Assembly: GCA_003342895.1 (NCBI GenBank)
Contig: PTFA01000318.1
Location: 667,495 to 731,494 of the forward strand
Direction: 5' to 3'
Length of the DNA: 64,000 bases
Origin: Casuarius casuarius
Taxonomy: Eukaryota > Chordata > Aves > Casuariiformes > Casuariidae
In this document: positions 1 to 11,600 of the stretch, in pieces
Numbering within the stretch: the first letter of the stretch is position 1
Layout of the letters: each line of letters begins with the position of its first letter
Made by a program: the position numbers and the translations under genes
The notes under the pieces: generated by a model
The model's database searches: none
What the model saw: the letters and a program-made list of their open reading frames with translations, nothing else
What the model was told of the DNA's origin: nothing

Positions 1-2470
1 TTATGTCCTCCATTCACAGATCACTATTTTTCATAGATACACACCCTAAAAATTTGTGGAAATAAAAGCTTATTAGAGAAGTAGCTTGTTTTGAGAGCAT
101 ATTTGGACTGAGTTAATCACCTTTCCTCCGCTGAGCCTTCAGTTTCCAGAGAAGGCAGTGGAATGAGGAGAAGTAAGCAGCTTTTCTGATTCAGCTAATA
201 CCATATGCCAGAATTTCAAAACCAATTTTCAAATACTGAAGCAACACTCATGCTGAGTGAAAGCTACTGCTGCTGAGGTTGATCTTTTCTGGCTTTTTCC
301 TTGCGACCATTTGCTGGAATAATGATAGATCCACAGCTCCTAAGAGGATCAAATGAGTAAGTTTACCATCTAAGTTTGCCTTCTTTATTAAAAAATATAT
401 ATTGCACACTCCCATAGAAATCATGAGACTTTAGAGAGATTGCCCAGGGGGCAGTTCTCTTTTTCCTCCTGTTTTTTAGTTGTTGAGGTCACATTTTCAA
501 GACTGAAAGTAGACAAGAGAATCAGAAAGATACCAAAGAAGATTCTTATTGTCATTATGCCTTCAGATAGCCCTGCTAAAAAATAAAATGGCAATAAAAC
601 TACAAAAGCTTGAAACACTGAACACTTCTATTTACCTTGAGAGAGCTACTCCAGAAATGTTCCTACTGCCTTTTTTTTCTTTTTATTACATAACGATATC
701 ACTGAGAATGTAGCCTTCTCTCATATCCAGCGGCATGGATTTCATCCTTCTCTCGGCCCACAGTTTAGACAAAGTCAGGGAAATAAGAGTATTTATGGTT
801 CTTGGTTTCGTATCTGTACTTTCTTCAAAGCCTTGTTTTGGTATGAAATTGGGATCAAGACAGAGCTGTGAAGATGCTAAGAGGAATTGGAATGAATCAC
901 TTGCGCTCCCAGAACTGAGAAAGAACACCACCAGGCCTGCGGGCTGGGCCTCCCATCTCTGCCCTTTGAACTATCCCTTGGACTGTTATGGACCATGCAG
1001 ACAGCCTCGATGGCACTAACCAGGTTGGAAGGCTGTATGCACTTTCCTCACAGGCGATGCAAGTCCATAGTTTCTCCAACTGAGCGTTCATATTGTATTT
1101 CAAGGCAGCAGGGAATCCATTTGTGCTATTAAGCCTTTTGGGTGAAGAAGAAAGCAGGTACTGCTTGGCAGGGGCTAGGATTATATACTGGGAAAAGCAC
1201 AGGTATTTGGATGCTAGAAGTGTGATTGACTTGAGGATGCTCCCAGCAGTAGAGCTGAGGGGTANTTGGCCCTTGAGTTCCTGCTCAAGCCTCTGCCCCT
1301 TAAGCTACTCTCTTTTTTGTTGCATCTCTCTTTAATAATCTTGTTACCACAGCACACTTGGTGAATTACAGGAATTGGGTGGTGCCAGGGAGAATTTCCC
1401 TCCAGGAAATACTGAATGACTTAAGAGAAAGATAAATGTAGGTAGCTGATAGGAAAGCAAGCCTTAATTCTGAGAAGAGGATTTTTTTTAACTCTTTGAA
1501 GTGTGTTCTTTCCTTCTCTACTGTTTGATGAAGTGTATGACACATATGGGGCACATATTTGCCTGTCCTCTAGACTATCATCTCTCTTCTCCCTTTTGAC
1601 AGACTTTAATACAGGTAAAAGAGAAGTGATATCTTCCGAGCACAAAAAAGGATTAAAGAGCATAAGGTGAAACATCATCTGCCACTATCCCAACCTGGCT
1701 GATGACAGAACTGGGTTGTATATCCCTTCCCCATACATCCAAACTGAAATTTTCCAGGGTGTCTAAGTGACTTAAGATTCTAAGCTCCACTGATGTCCAG
1801 CTTGGGTTTTTCCTTTAACTGAAACTACCCTAAATTTATGTGAATTAAAACTAAAGAAGGTTCTTTGGGAGAACCTAGAAGTATATATCTAAATCCTTAG
1901 GAAGCTTTGAAACAAATAGTCAAAATCCATTTGCAAACAGAGACAGTCAAGATGCTTGTATTTACGCAAATCTCTTTGGCTGACAAGAAATGACTTTTGA
2001 CCGCAGTAGGGGAAGCAGCCATAACAAAAGAGAGGATTAATTTCTCGATTTGTTTAGGTGGGCCCCTCTTTCCTTACAATGTGCTTACATCAAACAAAGT
2101 GGGCCATTGTAGCTGCTTTTTTCACATAGGCAGAAAAAAACCAGAAATTAGCTTTACGTTCAAATCTACAACACTAGTTTTGAAACATAATTCTAGAATT
2201 TTTGCTAAAACCACATATCTCAGAAAAAGTGCAAAGTCTTAAAACTTATCAACTGTTATCATACTAAAAATACAAAATGGTGAGTTGATATGAGTATGGA
2301 AATATGTTGCCCAAGAAAATAAGTTACAGAAATCACTAAGTAAAGCTATACTGCTGATAAATTTTGAATGGATTTTTTTCTATAAATTGTGTGTATCTCA
2401 TTTTTGTTTACATTTCTTTCATTAGCAAGTTTTCTAACATGAACAGTAAGTTCACTGGAATACAGGATGA
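1..2470. other. Non-coding stretch, nothing recognised
   Basis: AT-rich DNA with only short open frames (longest about 94 codons, overlapping on both strands near 690-1100). None shows a domain, codon bias or splice context I recognise. I read it as intergenic sequence upstream of the first chemokine locus. Confidence 0.6.
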
Positions 2471-2487
2471 GATATCACTCACATCTT

Positions 2488-2552
2488 TTGCAACATTTAG
2501 GAATTTTCTGTTACACAACTAACCACAGAATTTGAAGAGTGCAGTATATAAA
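2488..2552 (+). promoter_or_regulatory. Inflammatory-type promoter of locus D: C/EBP-like, NF-kB-like and TATA elements
   Basis: TTGCAAC at 2488-2494 resembles a C/EBP half site. GGAATTTTCT at 2500-2509 resembles an NF-kB site. TATATAAA at 2545-2552 is a strong TATA box 82 bases before the ATG at 2634. The close pairing of C/EBP and NF-kB sites ahead of a TATA box is the known arrangement of the CXCL8 promoter. The motifs are seen directly; the regulation is inferred. Confidence 0.55.
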
Positions 2553-2633
2553 CAAGAAGAATTATACTTCTCAGATGTCCATAATCCTCTAGAACAAGAG
2601 ATAGCTCCATAGATTGAAATTTTTTATCTAATC

Positions 2634-3574
2634 ATGAATGGCACNGCTGCTGCTCTTCTCCTGATCTCGGCTGCTGCGTCCACAGGTCAGCAAATTTTTC
2701 AAACCCTTAGGACTATAACCAGAGTAGCTTTCCAAAGCGCCCAGTGAATTACTTGTTAAAACATGAGTGTGTGTTTATATGCATAGGCAGTGACAAAAAC
2801 ACTGAAAAATGATCTTCAGTTTCATTAGGTTACACTCATTCAGAAACTCCATACTTACTCTGAACAAACACCTGGTACACATTTAAAGAAACAGTACATT
2901 CATGTTAGAAAATGATTTCTGTGCCCTATTTTCTACTTGTCTATCCTCATTCTCTTCAACTTAAGTAAGATCTTTCTGTATCTAGTTTGTATCTGTTCTT
3001 CTTCTTTTGACTTCGGATAACTGAACCACAGTTTATTTCATCACATTTCTTACCCTTTGCAACAATTTTTATACGTGAAACAGGATTGTACAAATAGAAA
3101 AAGCATCCACATACTCATACTCAAAGCAATAAAAAATTAATATTTGCAAAGGCATAAATCTAGATTTAATATGACATAATGCACCACAGACTGTGGAGGA
3201 TGGATTTAAAAACAGATACATAATATAGAAGAATTACTTAACGTTTTGCTTTTAGTTCTAGGTGCTTGAAGATAAACCTCCAGATTTTTTAAATGTTTAG
3301 GCACTTTAGCACAAGGAATAGAGGCAATCGTTCAGTCAAGTTTTGTGAATATGAGAATAATTATAAAAACTACATGCCTTACCAGGTCCAGCTGATGAAA
3401 TACTCTGCTGAACAGCCACAGTTCCATCTCTCTTTCACATATTGGGCCTGGGCAAGGGTGGGCTGTGAGCGCTGGTGCCACTGCATCAGCGTTTCCAAGG
3501 TCATCCCTCACAGAGCCATTCAGGTTGCGTGATGGATCCACAGCAGAACTCACTGTCAAGTAATAAAGTCATAT
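2634..3574 (+). pseudogene. Broken CXC chemokine locus (D): intact signal-peptide exon, decayed second exon
   Basis: Exon 1 (2634-2685) encodes M-N-G-T then an Ala/Leu-rich signal peptide and ends in phase 1 at a GT donor, as exon 1 of the two intact chemokines in this window does. About 770 bases on, 3467-3572 reads like exon 2 of a CXC chemokine: E-R-W where ELR is expected, then C-H-C-I-S, then P-H-R-A-I-Q, and, ungapped at the family spacing, T-H-C. Three lesions are visible: a TGA stop at 3530-3532, a one-base deletion between the HC codons (3551-3556) and the exon end, and the donor GT changed to AT at 3573-3574 in an otherwise conserved AAGTCAT/ATAAGTG junction. No convincing exons 3 or 4 were found, only a weak exon 3 candidate near 4105-4180. 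Exon 1 could in principle splice to an exon I missed, but I see none, so I call it a pseudogene. Confidence 0.65.
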
Positions 3575-3599
3575 AAGTGCCTTTGCAAAAATTTTTTTC

Positions 3600-6190
3600 C
3601 CCTTAATTTAGCAGGAAACAGCTTTGGGCTGCATTGGTGAAGGAACTTCTCAGAGCTGCAGGGAGACTTCACTAAGAGGAAGGATAATTACCATTTTAAA
3701 TAAAATATTATATTTCAATATGAACCTAGATTTTCATAGTCTTCAACTCTTGCTATTTTCCTGTAATAGGGATTATATATCCTCCNGGATGACCACTATA
3801 AAATTTTATAATCTTCTTTAGATATACTGGTGAGCTTTTTAAACATTCAACAAAATGATTTAGAGCCATTATATAGGCAAATCTTCCTCAAAATTTCTCA
3901 ATTTATACTGATTTAGGAGAGAAGTATTAGTTTCCCTTAATAGGAATGGGCAAGCTCTGATGAAATACTGTCTTGCCTTAGTGCTAAAATTCTCCTCAAT
4001 GTAATGAGAACCTCCTTGAAGCTTGAGCATACAAGATCAAATGCCAGATACTGTCACCCTTGCTCTCACAAACTCTGTTAAGTAGGTACAGTGCTTCCCT
4101 GAGTGGGAGTGAAGAACGCATTCCTTTGCTTACAGATCAATGAGAATAAAACAAAGCAAAATGAAAGTAATTATACTTACAAAGTCAGGAAACATCCAAT
4201 ATACACAAAGACTCAGGAAGGGGGAGAGCACACAACTTCGTTTTCATTTCACTTCTTGGTGAATACAGGTAATACATTGATGAGGTCCTGACTGGCCTTT
4301 TAAAATTTTTTCATGACTTAGTTTTTAGACACATCAGTTTCCCACTCAGGTTCTGCACCATGGCTACAAAAAGAAGGCCACCTGGAAGTATGGCTATACG
4401 GCTAAGGGAAAGAAGAGAGTGGCAGCTGATCTTCTGGCAGCAGTAACAGTTTATGCAGGCTTACAATGACAGCCTGAAAACAATCACCAGATAGATATTT
4501 CGCCTTTCTTATTTCCTCTCTTTTGCAGTGCTGCTCTGAAGAAGGGCAGGGAAAAGTGCCTAAATGCTACTGTAGCATGGGGTGTAGCGCATCAGAAAAA
4601 CACATTTAGCCCAACAACACAATTTCCATATATATCTCATCCTTTCAGGCAACATGAATGTTTCTCAAATTTCTTTGTCTATTCAAGGCTAAAAAAAAGT
4701 AAAAAGGAGAAAACAATACCATCAAGTCAAAACCTATAGTTAAATAACTCTGACAGTTCTTAAGATGAATTTCTCAAAGACTGATCCCTCCTCTTGCTCA
4801 CATGCATATCTGATGAGGGAAGGATCCCACTCCCATGGTTTTTCTAATTTGGCAGGCAATTGTAGAATTATGCTTAAGTACAGGATAGTTAGGAAAGTAT
4901 GATTTTTGAATTAGCTTCTTTAGCCTCTTCTCCTTTCAAACAAATGTTCAGACACTACTTGAAGACAAGAGAGGAAAACCTAATTTCATTCAGAAGGAAA
5001 CATTCTGTAACAGTGTAAATCGTGTTAACGTCCTACTTCTAAAGCATCCTTTCAACAACATCTTCAAAAGTTTTGATGGCTCTAATATATGCCATTCAGT
5101 GTAACTGGAAGGATTGGACTAGAAAAAGGGTGCTGCTAAGCCAGATGACAACTGGTAATCATTTAACAAGTTTATCAGTGCCATGCACTTGCAGGGCAGA
5201 TGTATTTATATTAAACTTTGCCTTGCTGTTCTTCAATCAGCAAACTGGGAAAGATTTCCCTTTCTAAAGTAGCCCAGGTACATTGAACCAAAAATATCCT
5301 GAGTCTCAGTCACCCTGAGGCCAGGCTGCACAATACTGACTATGGAAAAAAAATCAGCCAAATTCATGAAACAGCAGTTTTGATGCTGTCATTTGGGGGC
5401 ACTATTTACTGTGTTCTAGAATAATGTTTTTTATATATTTAAAAGCTCGTAATTTAAGTGGAATGCTATTTTTTCCCTTCCTGTTTTAATTTTGATTTTT
5501 GTTGTCTCATTTCTGTAAGCATTCAGTTATTTCTCTTTGTGTGAGAATTTGGCTGGCAGGTCAATTTATTTATGTGTATACTTATTTTGTTCAGCCACTA
5601 TAATGTATTGCAGATAATGTGCCTAGGAAGTGTTTGTTCTAATGGAATCGCTTGCAACAACTCATTAGATTTTCCTACAACAAAATGACACACACAGTAA
5701 ATATGGACATGTTTACTTTCTTAATTGGTCTTTTTTTTACTTGAACTTTTCTGGAAGTAAGAAGAGCTAAACTGTGCATTTTCAGCAGTTTGCATTAATA
5801 ACTGCAAATTAGTAATGCTTATCTTTGGTTCACAAAATTTCATCAGATCAGAGCTTCATGAAGAGGATTAGACACAGGATTCTGGAAGAAAAAATGTTGC
5901 TTCCATAGTTTGTCCCCAGCCCTTTGTTTCCTTAGATGAATATTCATTTGGGATTGGCCTCTGAGGTCCAACAGAAGTGAGTCCCAAGCTGGAGCCTGGG
6001 AATGGCAGACTACATTTCTATTCAGGTCCAGGGGTATAGCTGAAAAGCACAAGTGACCTTGAGTGGCCCATTATCTTTAGGAGTGAGGGAGCCATGGCCA
6101 TAAAGTTATGATTGAAACTACAGACTATATCTATTGACCAGAAGGTATCACATGAACCTCGTAGATGGCAATTGAAAATGAAGGAAAGGA
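3600..6190. other. Downstream flank of locus D
   Basis: AT-rich, no confident gene. It holds a weak relic of chemokine exon 3 near 4105-4180, an open 46-codon Lys-rich frame at 4329-4466 behind an acceptor-like CCCACTCAG, and AU-rich sequence with TTTATTTATG near 5565-5575 that could be an old chemokine 3' UTR. Confidence 0.4.
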
Positions 6191-6199
6191 AGCGGTTCT

Positions 6200-6745
6200 T
6201 CAAACAACATGTGATTAAGCTGAAGCACAGAGAAAATGAATCAGTTATTCACTCCCTCTTCTAATCCGAGAACTATGGTCATCACACAGAGCTGGGAGAA
6301 GCGAAGTTCAGATAGATAAACAATAGGACGTGGTTCTTCATGCACCAAATAGTTGACTCGGGGAACTCCTTACCTAAATATTTAGTGGATTTCAAAAATT
6401 TACAGGGGCTGAAGGTGAAATTCAACAACAACATAGAAGAAAACCCAGTGAAGACACCTAGGTGCACCAAAATGTCATCCTGATCAGTAAATACCTGCTC
6501 TGAAAATATCTGAATATTCTGAATACTCTGGAAATACTAGAAAATACTCTGATTTGAATCCCTATTCTGAAAGGGTGTGAGAGTATTCTGGACAAGTAGC
6601 ACTAAATGCTTGTCCTATTTTTTCCCTCTTTTCCTAGGCATCTGCTACTGCTACTAGCATACTGCTACTGGTCCAGGTCAGGGACAAATTACTAGGTTGG
6701 ATGNATCTTTGCTCTGATAGAGCATGGCCATTCTTATGTTTTTTG
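6200..6745 (+). repeat. CR1-like LINE 3' fragment
   Basis: Diverged CR1 tail on the + strand. Diagnostic pieces are the 'ttcttcatgcaccaaatagt...gaactccttacc' block near 6330-6375 and the terminal 'actaggttggatg...gagcatggccattcttatgtt' block near 6690-6740, which matches the end of turtle- and crocodile-type CR1. It is full of small indels and has no reverse transcriptase left. Confidence 0.75.
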
Positions 6746-6749
6746 AGCA

Positions 6750-8180
6750 TACATCAGGATCCAAAACAATTTAAAAAAGAAACGTAAAAGTGATGTCAGA
6801 GATGCAAGCACTAGGGTACTTGCCTGAGTCAGATTTATATAGATTGCGTCTGATAGTAGCTATTTAATAATGTTTTCTCAGAGAACAAAATATTTAAAGG
6901 TTATTGTTCAATCATTCTTCTCTTTCCCTTACAACTATTATTAAGTGTCAAGAAAACAGATATGAAGCATGATATATGCAGTATCATTTGCTCATAATTT
7001 CAGGACATACTCAGAAAGAAATTCAGCAAAATAGCAAGCTTCTGTGATACTAACTCAGTATCACACTAAGCATTATGGGCACTGTGTAACAGTGCCACTG
7101 ACTCCACCACTGACCTCAGCTCAGGCTTTTACTGACTGCTCCGATATCTATAGAGGGCCAAGCAAAAACAAAATATCCTTACTGTCCTGTTCCTGGCAAA
7201 CTGTTATTCTAGCTCTTAAGAGCTGTGAACACCATCTGTTGCTGATAAAGAACAGTCTCCACCTACACAGAAATGCAAGAACCAGTACCTGAAGCAATTT
7301 TGTATAAACATTTCTGCCTCACTGACAGGAACCCGAAGACAGTGTTTTTCTGTGGAAAGGCAGTAATTGTTTTTAAGCACACAGGCTTAATCGCTAAAAC
7401 ACTGTGACTCACTGTATAGATTGTTTCCTTTTACAGCATCAACAATCAGATATGACTGATATAAAGTGTACTTTGTGACCCTGCATTCAAAGAAGTGCTC
7501 TAAGCTGCAATGCTGGAAATCCTGCATTTTCTAATTTTAAGAAAGGCTGTAAATTAAGTGACCATATTCTGAATATTTCTGAACACCAGGTATGTGGTCT
7601 GAGTCAGAAAACAACTGTTTTCATTCATTATTTTTTTCCCATTTTACACTAATTTTTAAGATCTCTGNCAGCTTAAGAGTTTTCCAATTCAATTATATCA
7701 CTTTAAATCAGAAATGACTGAAATTCCATTGAATTCCAATACAGTTGGGCCCTGATATTAAAGATTTACATACATATTCAGGGGAACTTTTTTCACAGCA
7801 CTTACAGGGCAACGGTACTTAATCAAGGGACGTGCTTAGTTCCAATTGATTTCAATGACAGTTAAGTATGTTGGGTTTCCAGAGGAAACACCAGGAAAAA
7901 AAGGCTCTTGAGGTGTACAAGGGGAAAGGCATAAAGAGGATGCATTTTGGCTTCAGTACGGGAAAAGAGTAACAGCAGACAGAATGGTGCTGGAAGCACA
8001 ATGCATAACACAGTGGCAATTCTAGCAGGGTTTTTAAAAGCACATATTCACGTTAGGCATCTAACGTTCTTTGACATAAGAGATGAGCAGCAGTTTGTGG
8101 AAAAGGACATAAAGGTTTTAGCTGTGACCCACAAAGTGATGCTAACTGGCAAATGACAGGCAGAACAGTTCACATACAGT
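6750..8180. other. Non-coding stretch between two CR1 relics
   Basis: AT-rich, with only short overlapping frames on both strands. Part of the end (from about 7860) may be extreme 5' sequence of the following CR1 copy, but I could not match it firmly. Confidence 0.45.
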
Positions 8181-8189
8181 GGAAAATAC

Positions 8190-8685
8190 TTTGCTCTTTT
8201 TGCGCTAATGAGGCATCCACTGGAGCATGGTTTTAATTCTGGGCACTGAAATAGCAGAGAAGGCTCAGAAGACAACATGAATCATACAATTTTAAGGAAG
8301 TCTGACCTATGAGGAAATAATCAAAGAATTGCAAGTTTTTAATCTAGTCTAGAAAGGAGAAGCTGGAGAGGAAACACTGATATATCTTCTTATATGTAGG
8401 CAGTTTGTAGAAAGGAGACAGAGGTCAGTCGTTCGGTTGCTCACTGCAAGGGTGGAGTGAAAAACAGCTTACTTCTCCACGAAGGAGGTATTCCTCAGAC
8501 GCTAACTTTCTACAAGGAAGTTAGGGGAAGTTTACACACTGGAACGAGTTATCCAGGAAGGCTGTTGAATCCTTATCATTCTTAAACACCTATCAGGGAA
8601 GGACTGGGAGATCAAAATCTTCAAGCAGAGGTTAGACTGGGCCGTCCTATCAGGTCAGTCAGCATGCTGCATTTCTGGCTTTCTA
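8190..8685 (+). repeat. CR1-like LINE 3' fragment, second subfamily
   Basis: Old CR1 tail on the + strand. It carries 'gacctatgaggaaataatcaaagaattg' near 8300, 'ctaactttctacaaggaagtt' near 8505, 'cactggaacgagttatccaggaaggctgttgaatcc' near 8537 and 'cacctatcagggaagg' near 8588, in the order expected for the CR1 3' region. It differs in subfamily from the copy at 6.2-6.7 kb. No coding capacity remains. Confidence 0.75.
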
Positions 8686-8689
8686 TGGA

Positions 8690-11600
8690 AAAAAAAGAAA
8701 AAAGGAGGAAAAAAAGCTTTCCAGATGCTGCTTTGCACATTTTCAGCACATTACACACAAAGATACGGGGGGTGTGATAGCGATGAAAAATCCACTGCAG
8801 GTACAATAAAAACTCACTTAAACATTTTCCTCTAAATGAGCTGCAGGAAACTGTCTGCTATGGTTCCTTACTGCTCATTGCCAGTACACATAACAAACAT
8901 CTCAGCAATTATGGAAATGCCTCAAATAAATAACTACAAGTAAGTTTCTCAGTCTGCCATACAATTAATGAAGCCTCATCTCCTTTGGAGTTGGATTAAG
9001 CCTTGAGCTCTGACAGCATTTTTCCTGTAATTGGGGCGTAGGGTCTCTCACTTCTGGATTTCAGAGTGCCCAATTTGGATTGAGCTTGTGTTGCAGCTTT
9101 CCCCTTATTGAGAGTATTGTTTACACCTGGCTGCCTATTTCCAAGAACTTCTTACAAGCTGTATCTTTTTCAGGTTCCTTCTTTTCTGTCTAATTAAATG
9201 ACATAGTTCAAAAGTAACTACTGGGGGTTGGGGAGACAAGTGGTGAATGCAAAAGGTATATGCCCTCAGGAAATCAGGTTAAAATAATGTCTTAGAAGAG
9301 ATAATAATAAAGACAATACTAAGGTGGGGTACATGGCAATCTTAATTTGCCAAGACTTAAAACTTATAGATACTGTCCGAATCTGAAATGGTATGTCCTC
9401 AATGACAAAACACACTTTAAAAGCACTTGATTATACCTATGTAGAGGAGTGTTGGTGACTATGTATGTTAGTGCCATGGCATATTCTCAAATAAATCATA
9501 AAATACATAAGGCACACGCAGAGTCAAATCAGCTCTACACTAGAAACATTTACTGGCACAGAGATGTTGGGAAAATGGGCAGAAATTAGGGCCTAGAGGT
9601 TGAGGTCACTGTAAGACATCTAAGGATGCAATTATTTCAATTATTTTCCTTGATCCTGATTTGCAGCTAAATGAGTAGCTTATATAAGCATGCCTACAGG
9701 TGAAACAACTCAAGGCCTTTCCACTTGCTTGGTTCCATTCTCCATATTGCAGTACTTTTCAAAAAGATCCCAAGTCTATCAGTTAACACATCTAATTAAT
9801 AGTGGAAGTTATTTTTAGCCATTAAAACCTACACAACACAACACAACACAAAACAGGATCTTCTGATTTCTGCTCTGATTAAACTGAACACTTTAAAAAC
9901 AGAGTGGGCATGGAAGATCACACAGGCACCGTGAACACTGAAAAACAGATGACATCCAAATAAAGGCTTTTTAACACCTTGAGTGAGTTCCAAGTTGGTA
10001 GCATTCCCCTGAACAAATCCTACCTGGGTTTTCTGCAGGCTAAAAAGCAGTTCGTATATAGCAATTTATTCCCCACTTCTTTGGGGATAACAGTCAAAAA
10101 AAGGTAAAAAGAGGCAGCAGAAAGCTATATTTCATCCCTGTCACTATTCAACAGCCCTCAGAACTGGCAGGAGAAGAGACAGGAGCAAGCTACACCTCAC
10201 AAAGGCAGTTCATACAGGCCATGTAACAGCTGAGTGACAGACAGTTTTACTGTTTGTACTGCTCTTTTTGCTATTAATTTTATCTGACATGTCTTTTAGA
10301 AATAAGAATAATTTTTTCTCTACATCAGGTCTGAAGTTACAAATCTCTTGAACTTTCTTATTGTATCTCCAAAACAAAGTGCTTCAACTCACATTAAGGA
10401 AATAGCAAGGACATTCAAAACTTGGGGAAAATCCATACATGCACTCAGATACCCAGTGTGGGAATTGCAGTATTAAAATAATAGAGCTATTCGCCCTGGC
10501 ACTTCAAATAGTCAGTTAATACTGTGAAATAACAAACAAGAGATTATCATTCAATACTCCAAGCTAGGTATTTCTAAGTAAAAATAATAATCATACAGAA
10601 TCTGATTTATATTTCCAGAAATTTTAAAGCAGTCACAAAGCAAGAAATGGAAGGTGGGATGTGCCCAGTTTATCATCAACAGGAACCAAGGTCTGAAGTG
10701 CTTCATGTGAGAGACAAGACCTTCGCCCCCATGTGAGANGATAGTAACTGGTTTTGGAAGAAACAGAAATTTTATTGCAATGCAAATTTGTTTCTTGTAA
10801 AACAGCAAATAAAATAAAGGATATAGAATTGTTTGGTATTTGAACTCCACCCTGTTTCAGGTGAAACCAAAGAAGTTCAGTCTTTTATTTGCTCAAGGAA
10901 ACTGAGACATTATTCAGAAAACAACCTAATCATAATTAGCAGAGCATATATCCTCATTTACTCAGTAAACTGCACTGTTTCACTCATTGCTTGTCTGTGC
11001 TATTGTGTATTTGATACTTTGCTTGTACACTTACAGCTGATGTTTTCAGAAACTTTCATGGTAAGTGGGGTAGTTTCGGTTCCTAAAAGCATCCTCTCTC
11101 CCTCCTTTCTGTTTTGAATGCTCAAAACATTTTGGAGACAATGTCTAAGTCCTTTTCAATCCATGTGCCATGTGTACTGCCCAAGGACATTGTTAGGGGA
11201 TGGTTAGGTCCTCAGAGGTTCACAGCTTCACAGAGCTGAAGAAGATCAATACAACTGTCTGCTTTTTTCTCTCAAGGCTGGCACAAAAGTAAGATGCAGC
11301 TGATCTTAGCTCAGTCTTTCTCTTCTTCTCAGCAAATGTCCTCCAACGAGAAGAAAAGGCATAACACCACAAGAGAAGCACAGGAGAACATGGCATAATC
11401 ACAGCAGCATGCAGGCAAATCTACCTAAAAACCAGACAGACAGAGGTGCAAACAACTGCCAACCTTGCGGCATTATGCTTCAGAAGTAGAGAGTAACACA
11501 TTCTGGCAGATCTGGCCTTCATTATCAGTCAGGTTTTCTTTCTTTTCTGTCCCTCCTTTATATTTAACTGCTTAAAGTTCAAGCTTTTTTCCAAGCTATT

